64,000 nucleotides of DNA from Malania oleifera (Eukaryota > Streptophyta > Magnoliopsida > Santalales > Ximeniaceae), in assembly GCF_029873635.1 (NCBI RefSeq), contig NC_080422.1, forward strand, positions 11,253,764 through 11,317,763, read 5' to 3'. The position numbers were made by a program, and so were the translations under genes. The notes under the pieces are model-generated. The model was given only the letters and a program-made list of their open reading frames with translations, was not told the origin of the DNA and did not search any database. Below are positions 1 to 51,005 of the stretch, piece after piece. Each line of letters begins with the position of its first letter. Within the stretch, counting starts at the first letter, position 1.

Positions 1-3000
1 AGCTAGCCTGTAGGCTACCGGTCCCACTTTATCTAGAATCTCAAATGGACTGATAAACCTAGGACTAAGTTTACCCTTCCTCCCAAATCGCATAACCCCT
101 TTCATCGGAGCTATCTTCAAAAATACGTGATCACCTACGTCAAACTCTAAATTCCTGCGGCGATGGTCGGCATAACTCTTCTGTCGGCTCTGAGCTGCAC
201 TGATCCTATCCCTGATAAGACGAACTTTATCACACGCCTGCTGAACCAGCTCTGGTCCCACTACTCGCCGCTCACCCACTTCATCCCAAAAAAAAGGAGA
301 ACAAAATCTCCTACCGTACAGAGCCTCAAATGGTGTCATGCCAATGCTAGACTGATAACTGTTATTATACGCAAATTCTACTAATGACATGAACTGAGTC
401 TAACTACCCCCAAAGTCTAGTACACACGCTCTGAGCATGTCCTCTAATATCTGTATTGTCCTCTCAGTCTGCCCGTCTAACTGAGGATGGAATGCCGTAC
501 TAAACGATAACTAAGACCCTAGAGCCTCCTGGAAACTCCTCCAAAATCATGATGTGAATCGTGGGTCTCGATCCGATACAATAGATACAGGCACCCCATG
601 AGAACGTACTATCTCCTGAATGTAAATCTCCGCTAAACGGCTGAGGGAGTAGCTGAACTTAATGGGAATAAAGTGGGCGGTCTTCGTCAATCGATCAACA
701 ATCACCCAGATGGCATTATGACCATGTAACGTCGTCGGCAGTCCTGACACGAAGTCCATCGATATGTGATCCCACTTCCACTCCGGGATGAATAACGGCT
801 GCAACTGCCCTACCGGTCTCTGGTGCTCAGCCTTTACCTGCTGGCACGTCAAACACTGCGCTACATACTCGGCAATCTCTCTCTTCATACCACTCCACCA
901 GTATGACTCTCGCATATCTCTGTACATCTTCGTACTACCAGGATGAACTGTATACAAAGATCTGTGAGCCTCCTCTAGAATAGTCTTCCTGATCTCAGTA
1001 TCGGCAGAAACACATAATCTGGAACGGAACCGCAAAGTTCCGTCATCTGCGATACTGAACTCCTCCCCCTGCCCACTCTGTACTCTATCTATCACCTTCA
1101 CTAGCTCTAGATCTTCCTTCTGGGCAGCTTTAATTCTCTCCTGCAGGGTAGGCTGTACCACTAGGCTGGCAATACATACTGGGAGATCACTCTCCACCAA
1201 CTCTATGCCGAGTCTCTCTAGATCCATTATGATCGGATGCTGGATCCCCATAGCCGCCAACACCGGCTCCTTGGATTTCCTTCTCAACACATCAGCTACC
1301 ACGTTTGCTTTCCCTGGGTGATAACTGATGGTACAATCAAAATCCTTAATCAGCTCCAACCACCTTCTCTACCTCATATTCAGTTCTTTCTGCGTAAAGA
1401 AATACTTCAAACTTTTATGGTCGGAGAAGATCTCATACTGCTCACCGTACAGGTAATGCCTCCAAATCTTCAGTGCGTGTACCACTGCAACCAACTCAAG
1501 ATCATGGGTAGGGTAGTTCTTCTCATATTCTTTCAATTGCCTTGATGCATAAGCCACTACCCTGCCATGCTGCATTAATACACAGCCAAGTCCCTTCAAG
1601 GACACATCACTGTAAATGGTATACCCTTCACCCCCACATGGGATGATCAACACTGGTGCTGTGACTAGTCTCTGCTTCAGCTCCTGAAAACTCTGCTCAC
1701 AACTATCGTCCCACTCAAATCTAACATTCTTCCTCGTCAGTCGTGTTAAGGGCCCTGACAAAGCTGAGAATCCCTCAACAAAACGATGGTAATAGCCTGC
1801 TAGCCCCAAGAAACTCTTGATCTCCTAGACATTTCTTGGTCTAGCCCAATTCACTATAGCCTTAATCTTGCTAGGATCCACAGAAATACCGTCTCCAGAT
1901 ACAACATGCCCCAAGAACATGACCTTCTCTAGCCAAAATTCACATTTACTAAACTTGGCGTACAACTTCTTTTCCCGAAGTGTCTGCAAAACCTGCCTCA
2001 AGTGCATCTCATGCTCCTCATAGTTCCTAGAATAGACCAGTACATCATCAATAAAAACAACAACAAACTGGTCTAGGTATTGGTGGAAAACTCTATTCAT
2101 CAAGTCCATAAATACCGCAGGAGCATTCGTCAAACCAAACGGCATCACTAGAAACTCGTAATGCCCATACCTAGTCCTGAAGGCCGTTTTTGAGACGTCT
2201 TCTGCTTTCACCTTCACCTGATGGTAACCAGATCTGAGGTCAATCTTCGAATACACCTGTGTACCCTGGAGCTGGTCAAACAAATCATCGATACGGGGTA
2301 GAGGATACCTATTCTTGATTGTCACTTTATTTATCTCCCTATAGTCTATACACATCCTTATAGTCCCGTCTTTCTTTTTCACAAATAAAACTGGAGCTCC
2401 CCACGGAGATACACTGGGCCGTATGAAACCCTTATTTAGCAGATCTTGCAACTGATTCTTCAATTCTGCTAACTCCACTGGTGCCATTCGATAAGGTACT
2501 TTAGAAATCGGCGCTGTACCGGGAGGTAGATCAATAGAGAAATCCACCTCACGGTCGGGTGGCAAGCCTAGTAACTCATCTGGAAAAACATCCACAAACT
2601 CCTTCACTACAAGCGTGCTAGCAAGTTTCGACTCATTCTCTGACATCTCTTTCACAACAACCACAAACCCCTGACAACCACTCAGCAGTAGTCTCCTGGC
2701 CTGAATAGCTGAAACTAGCTGAGGTGGGGATTGTACATGCGACCCTACAAACTTGAATTCTGCTTCCCCCGGGGGTCTAAATATCACCTCTCGTGCACGA
2801 CAATCTATGCTGGCAAAATTAGCTGCTAGCCAATCCATGCCAAATATAACGTCAAACCTATGCATGTCTAACACTATCAAATCAGCAGACAATGTTTTCC
2901 CCTGAATCTCTACTGGGCAGTCGCGGAGTACCCTACCACACCTCACTACCGACCCAGTCGGTGTAGATACCAACAGTTCAACATCTAATGATTGTGTTTC

Positions 3001-3603
3001 AGTCTCACATAATTTAATACACCCTAAGGACACAAACGAGTGTGTAGCTCCTGAATCAAATAATGCAATAACTTTAAAAGAAAGCATAATGACCATACCT
3101 GTCACCACGTCACCTGATGCCTCAGCCTCACCCGGCGTCAGAGTAAACACCCTGGCTGGAGCCGTATTCCTCTGTTGGCCTCCCCGTGGTGCCTGATAAC
3201 CTCCCCGGTATGGTCTAGGAGCTGGAACTGCATCTGGTGGAGTAAGGCAGTCTCGTACCATGTGCCCCGATCTACCGCAGCGATAGCACACCGGAGCTGC
3301 ATTTGGTGGGGTAGGACAATCTCGCACTATATGTCCCGATCTACCACAGCGGTAGCACACTACACCACCAGCTCGACATTCTCCCCAGTGTCTCCTACCA
3401 CAAGTCTGACAAACTGGAGGACCCTACCCTGTCTGCACCTGGCGTCCTCTCGTCTCCTGTCTCCGCCCTCTACCATGATTACCTCTCCTTCACTAACTCG
3501 GCTTGTGACCCTGCTGGTAGCTCGTAGATGCAGATCTCTTCCTCTGTCCCTGCTCATCCACATCAAGACGCTCACCAATCTCTGCCAAGGCCGCCCTGTC
3601 GAC
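1..3603 (-). mobile_element. Ty3/gypsy element, Del/Tekay-like, 5' part and left edge missing
   Basis: This is a fossil LTR retrotransposon read on the minus strand. In coding order it shows a basic gag tail near 3.5 kb, two CCHC zinc knuckles (CYRCGRSGH type) near 3.3 kb, an aspartic protease ([10 protein letters not shown]) near 3.05 kb, reverse transcriptase about 2.5-1.85 kb with the FIDDVLVYS active site, RNase H about 1.75-1.4 kb, and an integrase with an HHCC-type region and catalytic core from about 1.2 kb to the left edge. Protein similarity to the neighbouring + strand copy places both in one family. No LTR lies in the window for this copy: the 3' end is beyond position 1, and the 5' end stops abruptly at the inverted junction near 3.6 kb. 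It is broken, with several breaks. Confidence 0.9.
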
Positions 3604-6600
3604 CAGTATAATTCTTGGGATGGACTGGCTAACTTCTAGTTATGCTAGTATAAATTGCTATAATAAGGAGGTGGTGTTTAGACCTCCTGGAGAACAAGAA
3701 TACAAGTTCAATGGAACTCGTGTATACCCTTCACCACAAATATTGTCGGCAATCCAGGCAAAGAGATTACTCTTGAATGGATGTCAAGGGTACCTAGCAT
3801 GCGTGGTGGAGGCACCAAGGGAAGAATTGAAGCTCGAGGATATCCCAATCGTAAGGGAATTCTCGGATGTATTCCCTGAGGATTTACCTGGGCTACCTCC
3901 TGATCGTGAAATCGAGTTTGTTATCGACCTACTACCAGGGACGACACCGATATCTAAAGCTCCATACAGAATGGCACCAGTAGAATTGAAAGAACTGAAG
4001 GAACAATTACAAGAGTTGCTGGACAAAGGATTCATCAGACCCAGCATGTCACCATGGGGAGCACCAGTACTGTTTGTTAAAAAGAAAGATGGATCGATGA
4101 GAATGTGTATTGATTATCGGGAAATAAATAAAGTGACCATTAAGAACAAGTACCCAATACCTCGCATAGATGACTTGTTTGATCAACTCCAAGGAGCACA
4201 AGTCTTCTCAAAAATTGACCTCCGATCAGGGTACCATCAAGTGAAAATCAAATCAGAAGATGTTCCAAAGACCGCATTCCGAACGAGATATGGTCACTAT
4301 GAATTCTTAGTCATGCCATTTGGACTGACCAATGCTCCTGCTGCCTTTATGGACCTTATGAATAGGGTTTTTCATGAATATCTAGATCAATTTGTGGTGG
4401 TCTTCATTGATGATATTTTGATTTATTCAAAAAGCCCCCAGGAACATGAGAACCATTTGAGGCTAGTACTCAAAATACTAAGAGAAAAGAAACTTTATGC
4501 CAAACTTACGAAATGTGAGTTCTGGCTAGAAAGAGTTGCATTCTTAGGGCACGTGATATCTAAGGATGGTATTTCTATGGACCCAAGTAAAATAGAGGCA
4601 GTAGTGGATTGGGCGAGACCAAAGAATGTTCATGAGATCAAGAGTTTCTTAGGTCTGGCAGGATATTATCGTCGATTTGTGGAAGGGTTTTCTAAAATAT
4701 CTGGTCCTCTGACAAGATTGACAAGAAAGAATGTGAAGTATGAATGGACTGATGAATGTGAGCAAAGCTTTCAAGAATTAAAGCAACGACTCATCACTGC
4801 CCCAGTGCTGACAATTCCATCAAGAGAAGATGGTTTTGTGATCTACAGTGATGCATCTCGGAAAGGGCTCGGGTGTGTATTAATGCAACAGGGGAAGGTC
4901 ATTGCATATGCTTCTCGACAACTCAAGGACTACGAGAAGAATTATCCCACACACGATTTGGAGCTAGCAGCTGTGGTATTTGCGTTAAAGATCTGGAGAC
5001 ACTATCTCTATGGTGAAAGGTGTGAGATTTTCACAGACCATAAAAGTCTCAAATACTTTTTCACACAAAAGGAATTAAACATGAGACAGAGAAGATGGTT
5101 AGAATTAATCAAAGATTATGACTGCGCCATCAACTATCACCCAGGAAAAGCCAACGTGGTAGCAGATGCATTAAGTCGAAAGTCAATGAATGCGTCAGTC
5201 TCGGCAATGGTGACCCAACATCAAATTATGATGGACCTGGAAAGAGTTGGTGTGGAAATAGTGGAAGGAAATCATCAAGCTCTTATTGCTAATCTGGTAA
5301 TCCAATAGACCTTACAAGAAAAGATTAAGGCTACACAGATGGAAGATGCAGAGCTAGTGAAGATTATGGGTAAGGTACAGAGTGGATTGAAGGGAGACTT
5401 TAACATCTCTGACGATGGAGTTTTGAGATTCCAAACTAGATTGTGTGTGCCCAATGACAAAGATATCAAAAGAACAATCTTGGAAGAAGCTCATCGATCT
5501 CTTTATACAGTGCATCCGGGAAGCACGAAGATGTATAGGGACTTGAGAGAGTCTTTTTGGTGGAATAACATGAAGAGGGAGATTGCACAATTTGTGGAAC
5601 AGTGTCTTACTTGTCAGCAAGTAAAGGCTGAGCACCAGAGACCAGCAGGACCACTGCAACCACTCCACATTCCTGAATGGAAATGGGAGCACATCTCCAT
5701 GGATTTTGTAACTGGGCTACCTCCAGCACTCCATGGACAGAACGCCATTTGGGTGGTTGTTGATCGTCTAACAAAGACCGCTCACTTTATTCCAATCAAA
5801 GTTAACTACTCTATGACCAAGCTTGCAAAATTATATGTTCAAGAGATAGTTAGACTACATGGCGTGCCCGTTTCTATCGTATCAGATCGAGATCCACGAT
5901 TCACATCACAATTTTGGAAGAGTTTGCAAAGAGCCTTGGGATCACGACTTACCTTCAGCACAGCATTTCATCCTCAAACTGATGGACAGTCAAAGAGAAC
6001 CATTCAGATATTGGAGGATATGTTGAGAGCTTGTGTACTGGATTTCAAAGGAAGTTGGATTCAGTATCTACCGTTAGTTGAGTTCGCCTATAACAACAGT
6101 TATCAATCCAGCATAGAGATGGCACCGTATGAAGCGTTATATGGCCGAAAGTGTCGATCCCCATTATATTGGGATGAGGTTGGCGAACGACGAATTTTAG
6201 GTCCCGAGATTATACAAAGAACCTCTGAGAAAATTAAGCTCATCCGGGACAAAATAAAAACCGCTCAAAGTCGGCAAAGGAGCTATGCGAATACCCGTCG
6301 ACGTGAGTTGGAGTTTGAAGTGGGGGATAAAATATTTTTAAAAGTAGCTCCAATGAAAAGAATCATGAGGTTTGGGAAGAAGGGCAAACTAAGCCCCAGG
6401 TATATTGGACCATTCGAGGTATTGGAGAAGATTGGTCCAGTCGCTTACAGAATTGCCTTACCTCCTGCATTATCGAGAATTCATGATGTATTCCATGTCT
6501 CAATGTTAAAAAAGTACGTCCCAGACCCTTCTCATGTGATAAGTTATGAGTTGTTAGAAGTTAGTGACACTCTATCATATGAAGAAGTACCAATCCAGAT

Positions 6601-9159
6601 TTTAGACAAGAAGGATCAGGAGTTGCGCACAAAGAAGATTTCACTGGTAAAAGTGCTCTGGCACAACCACGACATCGAGGAAGCATCATGGGAGCTAGAA
6701 GCAGAAATACGCCAGAAATACCCACATCTTTTCGACGATAGCAGGATCGGGTAAAAGCACAACATTATACAAGGTACTCATTTAAATCTTTGTAAATTTC
6801 GAGGACGAAATTTTTATAAGGAGGGGAGGATGTAATAACCCAAGAAAAAAAAAATGAATAATAATAATAATAGTTAGTATTAAAAAAGAAAGTGTTTCTC
6901 TGTTAGGATCCTTGATTCCATGTTTGATGCCTAAGAAAGACCTTGTCTAAGCGAATGCTCAGAGACCATTGCGGCTCAGTCGCTCCCTAGAGGTCGGCCT
7001 GATCAAAATGGAATTTCATAGGATAAACAAGGTAGACACTGTTTATATACGTAAATAAGTACATAAAATAATGTTTTGACTGACATAATTTGTAGAAATA
7101 TATGATAAAATAATAATAATATAAGTATCATATGCGGGGCCCACAAGACTGTGTGGGGCCCACATGAGTCCCGAAGCCTTATGGAGGTTTACACGAGTCT
7201 CAAAGTTATGTAGGATGCATAAAATCGTATAAGAGTTATTCGAGTTACGTAGGATTCATTCGGGTCTCGAAGTTGTGTGGGGCCCACAAGACCATGTGGG
7301 ACCCACATGAGTTTTCAAAATTTAAATTTAATTCTTGTTCAAAAATAAATAAATAAATAAATACTTAAAATAGTTTATAAGTAATAACAATGATAATAAT
7401 AATGACAATAATGATTAAGAAAAATAATAAAATAATAAAATAATTAATTAACTAATTGATTAATTAATTAGGTAAGTAGTTAATTAAAAATTTATTTAAT
7501 GGGAATGGTGGCAAGCACTCCCACATGGCCTCCATCCCCATCCCATACTCAACCCATACCTTGCCCATCCCTTGCCCATTCTTTAATTTTAAAAAATTAT
7601 AATTTCACCCATCTCCCCACACTTTTATAAATTCTATTTCTTCCCCAAAATTTTCCTATAAATAGGGAGCTCTCAACCTTCATTTTTCACAACAATTTTC
7701 TAAGGAAGAGAATGATTAGTGACTGAAAGAATTTGTGGTGGAGAGAGAAATTTGAGTAAGTTCTCACTCACCCACTCTTTCCGATCTCATATCTTAAAGA
7801 TAGTTATTGTGTTCGTAGCACACAGTAAAAGAAGAAGGTAAGTAAATTTTGATTATGTTAGTTTCTTTTTATTTTAAATTCATACCCGAGTTTATTTTGT
7901 ACGTAAATTTTAATTATGTTACTTAGTTCCACAAAATTTCTATGAGTTTATTTTTACGCATATTTAATTATACCAGTTCTATCTTTAATATGCTTGCATC
8001 TATATTTGGGTTAATAAATGTTCTAATCCCCTCGGGTAAATTTTCAGCATTTATTTCTATTCAAAAATAAAATTATATATATTTTTAACACAAAAATTGT
8101 GTGGCATGAGTTTATTTTTACGTTACATTTTTTTATGAAAATATGAGTAAATATGAGATTTTCACGATATTATTTTAAATTGCATAAATTATAATAAGAT
8201 GATTTTAAAACCCCTTATGGCAACAAAAGTTCAAAGTTACAGATGCTCGGTACCGCAGCTTAAAGTTTATACGGATCAGAGTGCACCCACACTGTTTACA
8301 GAGTGGTTATTTATGTTAGTGGATTTCTCCTGAGTGCACACCTGGTTCCGGACCAGGACTTAATAAGGAAAATCTCACTTAGAGTTTACGTACGTTGATT
8401 TAGTTTGGTCGGTCAGCCAGCTAAGTCCAGTCTTCGGACCGCACAACCCAGTCATGGGGGTAAACATGACTTACGGCAAACAGGCCTAAGGGTGGTTTTT
8501 ACAATATATGTTTATACATATTTAATTACGTGTACAAAGTTACTGATAATTTGAAGGAAAAGTATAAGTTTACGTGAAAAGGATCATTTTGGTGCTTATA
8601 TGACGATCTAAGGAAAACGTATAAGGAAAAGTATATGTATGTTTATCATTAAATATTTTTACAGTTTTAAAGTTAAAAGTTTAATTTAGCAGTTATAGTA
8701 TATGATTTAAAAATTTACTGTTGAAATTGATGACAAAAGTTTTATGCAAAAATTGTTAAATTTATGTTTATTCTAAAAGAAATCTTGAAGTTATAGTATT
8801 CATTATTGTTTTATGAAATTCTTTAAAAACTTATTTTGGCCACACACTAATAATAATCTTATTTACTTACTGAGCGTCGTCTCATCCCAATCATATTTTA
8901 TTTCAGATAACTCTGAAGGACATGTCGGGAATCAGGCTTAGCAAGCATGCGGGTGGGGATTAGAAAAATAAAGATTGATTAGAAATATTAGTATGGTTTC
9001 AGATATTTATGTTTTTATAATTTTCCTTCTTTTGAAATAAATGATTGTAATATGGATAATTAGCGCTTTGGTTTAATACAAATTGAGTTTATTTTGCTTC
9101 CGTTGTAAATTAGTAGTAAAAAGTTAATATCTCATATCCCTCGGGGTCGGGGTGTTACA
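3604..9159 (+). mobile_element. Ty3/gypsy element, Del/Tekay-like, 5'-truncated, with 3' LTR
   Basis: This fossil starts inside the protease region (ILGMDWL) and has lost its 5' LTR and gag. Following parts are reverse transcriptase about 3.9-4.6 kb (FIDDILIYS), RNase H about 4.8-5.2 kb, integrase about 5.45-6.3 kb, and a C-terminal chromodomain-like segment about 6.5-6.75 kb ending near EEASWELEAEIRQKYPHLF. That tail and the long LTR suit the chromodomain-bearing Del/Tekay group. A purine-rich tract lies at 6817-6830 directly before the 3' LTR. The coding part is nearly continuous with only about one or two breaks, so this copy is younger than many others in the window. It meets the minus-strand copy head to head near 3.6 kb. 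Confidence 0.9.
6831..9159 (+). repeat. 3' LTR of the Del/Tekay-like gypsy element (2,329 bp)
   Basis: The LTR opens with TGTAATAACCC directly after the polypurine tract and closes with GGGGTGTTACA, giving the expected TG...CA ends. It is non-coding, AT-rich, and contains a TATA-like box (CCTATAAATAGGGAG) near 7.66 kb, the likely element promoter. The solo LTR at 55335-57826 matches it almost throughout, which independently fixes both ends. Confidence 0.93.
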
Positions 9160-10470
9160 TTTATAGTTTTCAAATATAAAACAAAAAGTTTTTCAAACCA
9201 ATCATAAACTCAATTCTGTTTTCTAAAGGGACAAGTTTTCAACATCTTGGTTTCATAATTTATTTTCATACTTGGTTTCGGTCTTATCAAAGCATGATTA
9301 ATGTCCTAAAGCTTCAAAGAAGTCAAATATTTTTTATAAAGGACATTTTGAGCATATAAGATATCAAATGATCTTTTAAATAAGTTTTCATAAATCAAGA
9401 TATCTTATATTTAAGTGAAAACTCACGTGGACAAGTTTTATTATTCATTAGACTTAACATATTTCATATACTTTTGTCCAAGAACGTTTTATGTCATTAA
9501 AAGGCTTATTGACAAGGATAAACAGAGCAATCGTCAACTAACGTAGTGCAGCCTTAAGTCCTGAACACCCTTCGGTATTTCAGGCATAACTTTTTTCTAG
9601 AAAAGTCCAAAAAGGACGATCTTTGTGTCTCTGGAAAGTTAAGAAAAAATCCTACAACTTTTATATTGATGACTTTTTCTGATTCAAGTCACTTGTTGAC
9701 GAGTGCAGAGCACTAGTCGACGAGTCGTAGGCATGCACTAATCGAAGAGTGTAGGACACTAGTCGACAAGTCCAACGAGTAGAATGACACTAATGGGTGA
9801 AAATGGCTAGAATTCAAAATAAAATATTATTTTCTCACCCCAAAGGCTAGTTAACGGTTAGAAATGGTTTTTGGTTTTAAATACAAGTTCTTAGACTTGT
9901 TTAGTAAGATTTTTGATCATCTTAGTTAATCATATCTTTGGATTACAAAACCTAGCACTTTGTACTTTGCATATTAATCTTTCATTCACAAGTGCTTACT
10001 CTCTCTTACTTATTAATCTGGTGTGATTCAATCCTTGAGAGAATAGTGAGAGTTTGATTTTTATTTTACATTAGCTCTTTAAAGAGCATCTCTTTGTATT
10101 TCCATCATCTCTTATAAAGGTTCTTTGTGAACCACTTGGTGAAGGTTCTTTATGAACCAAAGACTCTTTGTGAGCAGGTAGAGAATTGTTCCTGAGTTGT
10201 AAGGCTTGCTCCATCGATGAAGGAGTTCTTTAGTGGATTATGTAATCCTTGGTTTGGTGTTAAGGCGTGGACGTTGACTTGGTGCCGAATCACGTTAAAT
10301 CTTCGGTGTTAAGCTTTCTCTCCCTTCACTCTTTAATTTGTTGTGCTTGAATTTATTTTATATATTGTGATATAATCGCTTGCATTCTTGCCAAGTTTTT
10401 TATTTTGTAGAGAAAGTTAAAATACACGAAAAGAGTCCATTCACCCCCCTTCTTACTTTATATACTCCCG
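9160..10470. repeat. Non-coding copia-type LTR or leader-like remnant
   Basis: No open frame of note. About 9695-9790 holds three or four diverged copies of a roughly 25 bp unit containing CTAGTCGACGAGT. The stretch ends with a CCATTCACCCCCCTTCT motif near 10.44 kb that I associate with copia-type LTR or leader ends; a similar motif in the opposite orientation lies at about 63.43 kb. I could not fix terminal TG/CA boundaries or a target duplication, so the assignment is tentative. Confidence 0.35.
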
Positions 10471-11640
10471 ACTGGGATGTTTAACACCATTGTCATCAAG
10501 TCTTCTAGTAGAGATCAAATGCTAGCGAACACTAGGTGCATGCTTGACATCATTAAGTACCAACCTTGTGCCAATGTTGGATCTAAGCAAATAGTCCCAA
10601 TGCCTATTACTAATACCATTGAATCATTTTCCATCTTCAGGACCCCAAAATCACTAGGAGCATAAGATGCGAAGAAATCCTTCCTTGAAGTTACATGAAA
10701 AGAGGCACCACTATTAACCACTCAACTTGTGTCATGATAAGTAATATTAATCACATTATCATCATAGACAAGAACCAGATCATCTACAATAGTAGTGGTA
10801 ACACGATCATTACTTTCATAATCCTTCTTCTCTTGCTTATCATCGCCACCCTTATTTTCTTTCTTCCATTTCTAGCAATAATTTTTAATATGGCTAGTCT
10901 TACCGCAATAATGACACTCAAGATTTTTAAATCTTGACCCTAACTTGCTTCGACTTTAATCTTTATCCCTTTCATTTTTTGTGTTTACTTCTCCTCCTAT
11001 TTTCTATAACAAGCACCTTTAGGATGAACCTTGAGATATTCTTTTCATTTCTTTATTCAAAACACGACTCTTGACAAGTTTTATAGTCACAATACCATTA
11101 GGAGCAAAATTAACAAGTAAAACTTGAAAAGTTTCCTAAGAATCAAGTAAAGTAGCAAGTGTCCAAAGTCCTATAATCTCATTATCGAATTATATGTCCA
11201 TATTCGAAATTGATCAATAACTCATTGAAATTCATTTAAATGATCAGCCATTGAACTTCTTTCTTTGTATTTCAATTACATCATCTTTTTAAATGAAAAA
11301 CAATCCCACAAAGTTCATTCATGCCTGTCATGTTGAATATGATTATCAACATTTTTTTCAACAAAAAAGTCGAATAAATTCGCAAACTTGCCAATGCTCA
11401 AAATCCCATTCTTTGCCAGTCTTATATTTGAGTTTTTGGTTAGTAAAAATAGGCAAATATAGAGATTTATCTTTCATCATATTACTCCACAATTGATAAT
11501 TTGTGTCTTTAAAATTTATCATCTCCCGTGTTGGTATCTATGTTTATTAATTATTAATAATGTATCCAATTGTTATACTAATGAAAAATTGTCATGACTT
11601 CTAAACCCTAAATAAGCAACTGAAAAATGTTTAATAATCA
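10471..11640 (-). mobile_element. Ty1/copia gag-protease fragment (Tork-like)
   Basis: A badly broken fossil on the minus strand. In coding order, it shows gag-like sequence (YQLWSNMMKDKS near 11.47 kb), a CCHC zinc knuckle (CHYCGKTSHIKNYC near 10.9 kb) and the start of the protease region (SGASFHVTSRKDFF near 10.7 kb). No integrase, RT or LTR of this copy is visible. Its gag end lies only some 300-400 bp from the FTSHI2 start codon, so it forms part of that gene's upstream region. Many breaks; probably old. Confidence 0.7.
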
Positions 11641-11903
11641 GCGGGAGAAATCACCACGAATACAAAAATGATATCATTTTATTTTTTAAAGAAGCAAATT
11701 ATTTTTTATTTTTTCATATGATTTGTGTACTTTAAAACTTCCGAACCTCAGTTCTGGAGCTCACATCAATGGATACCCCAGAATGCAGGAGGCGTTAGGC
11801 GACTTCAATGGGGATTCAATCGAGTTCGCAGACAGCTCTGTCTCCTATATTCACGTAACGATGTCAATGCTTCCACTTCTATGAATTTTTTCTCTTTGTT
11901 TCT
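11641..11903 (+). promoter_or_regulatory. FTSHI2 5' flank / leader with upstream ATGs
   Basis: This stretch precedes the chosen start codon of FTSHI2. It contains several upstream ATGs: a 9-codon frame at 11769-11798, a 16-codon frame at 11808-11858, a short frame at 11861-11884, and a frame from 11881 that overlaps the main CDS in another phase and ends at 12000. I see no convincing TATA box, and the transcription start is unknown, so some or all of these ATGs may not be in the mRNA. If they are, they would be expected to reduce initiation at 11904. Confidence 0.45.
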
Positions 11904-48891
<36,988 letters not shown>

Positions 48892-50872
48892 GCAATTTGC
48901 CCAGAGAAGCTTCTGTCAGGTGCATATGTTGTGTTCTATGTACTGTTTTGTCTATATATTGGATTAAATGGAAAATTTTTACGTCTTTGTATCTTGCAGT
49001 TCGTGCTTTAGGATTATATTAAATGTTGTTGTATATTCATATTTTTGTCTATAGGGGGTGCACTTTGACATAGGTGCATGGCGCAAGGCACAGCAACTTA
49101 GAGATTGACATCTTGATGAAATTGGGACCACTAGATGCGAGTATCAGTCGGAAATTTGCAAAAACTACTTACCCTTGAGCTTATTGCTTGTTTAGAAACT
49201 AGTTTTCATGGACCAATGATATTTGTTTCATATGTTTTTGGATAATTCTGCCCACCCAACTCTCCATTTTGGGATTTTGGTAGGCACAATGGTTTTGGTG
49301 TTTTCACTGTTTCTGGGGGGAAGGAGGGGCCTAACAATGAAAACAATGCTGTTTTAAAGTACTTTCTGCACCTCTGAAAGTTTAGTGTTGTCATATGAGG
49401 AATTAGTTCTAACTTTTGCCCTTCCTTTCCAGGTTGAGCGTATCCCATTTTGTCACTGACCTGCACACATCTCATAGCCAACTCTGAAGAATGCATGAGC
49501 AGTTCCCAGATTCCTTGCCAAGAAACAAAGGCGTGGTGTTCGATAAATCTTGACCCAAGCTCTTGAGATGGGCATCATTAGCCTTAAAAGAAGGCTAACC
49601 TTGTACTAGTTAGGGTTGTATCCAAATAATTGTATTCTCCTGAGTTAAATTTTGTATCCCTCATGTTTTTGTTGGTGCCAATCTTGTTTCATCTTGGACA
49701 AGCCAGGTGCCCTAGCATATTGGGCAATTGCTGAGATTTTGTAATTTTGATTTTCCAGTTTCAACTGCATAGGCATTTTCCACTCTCTTGCCGGAATGCT
49801 GCACTCAGTGCACAAGGTGTCAGCCCTCCCCCCATTTCTGAATCTAATGACAGTCATTATTTACCTCTTCTTTTCCTCTTAAAGAAGAAAATAAAACCAA
49901 TCTCCGTGTAGTTTTCTCTTTCCTGAATAATATTAGCAAGGAAATTTTATTCAAAAACAATTAAATGTAAAAAAAAAAAACAAAAATGTTAGTACCATGC
50001 AAAATCACATTTTTGTTCTTATTATGTATTTTGGATTTCTTTTAAAAATAGTCTCAGTAATCGTACAAGTATATGTGGGCTTTACAATTTTTTAGGTTAT
50101 ATTTGGGAATATATATTTTGAGTTTTAGATTTGAATTTATGTGAATTTACATGAAACTCAATACAATTTTTGTATTACATTTTATTAAAATAAGTTTTAG
50201 CTCCAAACCTTTTGAACTTTTTAAAGAAGTTTATGTAATGTCTTACAAATCTTAAATTGAATGTGCATGAAAAGTTACTACTTTATCTTAGATCCTTTCA
50301 CTAAACAAGCCTAAAAAGTGTGAAAGCGTGTAAGTAATTCAATATGTGGTCCCAAAGAGCTCGACTCAAACTTTTCTTCGTTGATAATTGTTATTACACA
50401 TGCATTGTTTATACATAAATTGCCAAATATAATTTTAATGAGTTCTCAACCCCAATCATATGAAGGTATTTTCCTTAAAACCCTAATGGGTTCTTAACTT
50501 TTCAAAAAAGATAAAAGAGGGAAAAAGAAAAACTCTCACACATTCAACCCAAATTATCACCAAATGTAACATAGAAATTCATTGAAGAAGAGAAAATAAA
50601 GAATGAATAAGATTTTTCTCTTTATGATGTAGAGAAAAGTCTCAAAAGGTGAGTCAGCACAATATTCTGAGTTCTCCAACATTCTATTGAATTTTTTAAT
50701 TTTCATATAATTTTGCAACTATTGGTCATTTAATACTCTTCGAGGTGAATGTTTGAGCTTTGAAGAATCGTGAAAATGGTCCTTTAAATATCTCACTTGC
50801 CAAGAATATTCCAAAATTTTTGGCAACAAAATTCTTGAACTTAAATACCTATTGTAAATATTAAAGTGCAGG

Positions 50873-50912
<40 letters not shown>

Positions 50913-50962
50913 GACTCAAATAAATAATCAAAAGAGTATATAAAGGCACAATAAACACTAAT

Positions 50963-51005
<43 letters not shown>

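Noticed and set aside
3175-3639. 154-codon + strand frame over the gypsy gag region
   Set aside because: It is the antisense shadow of the minus-strand gag and protease sequence.
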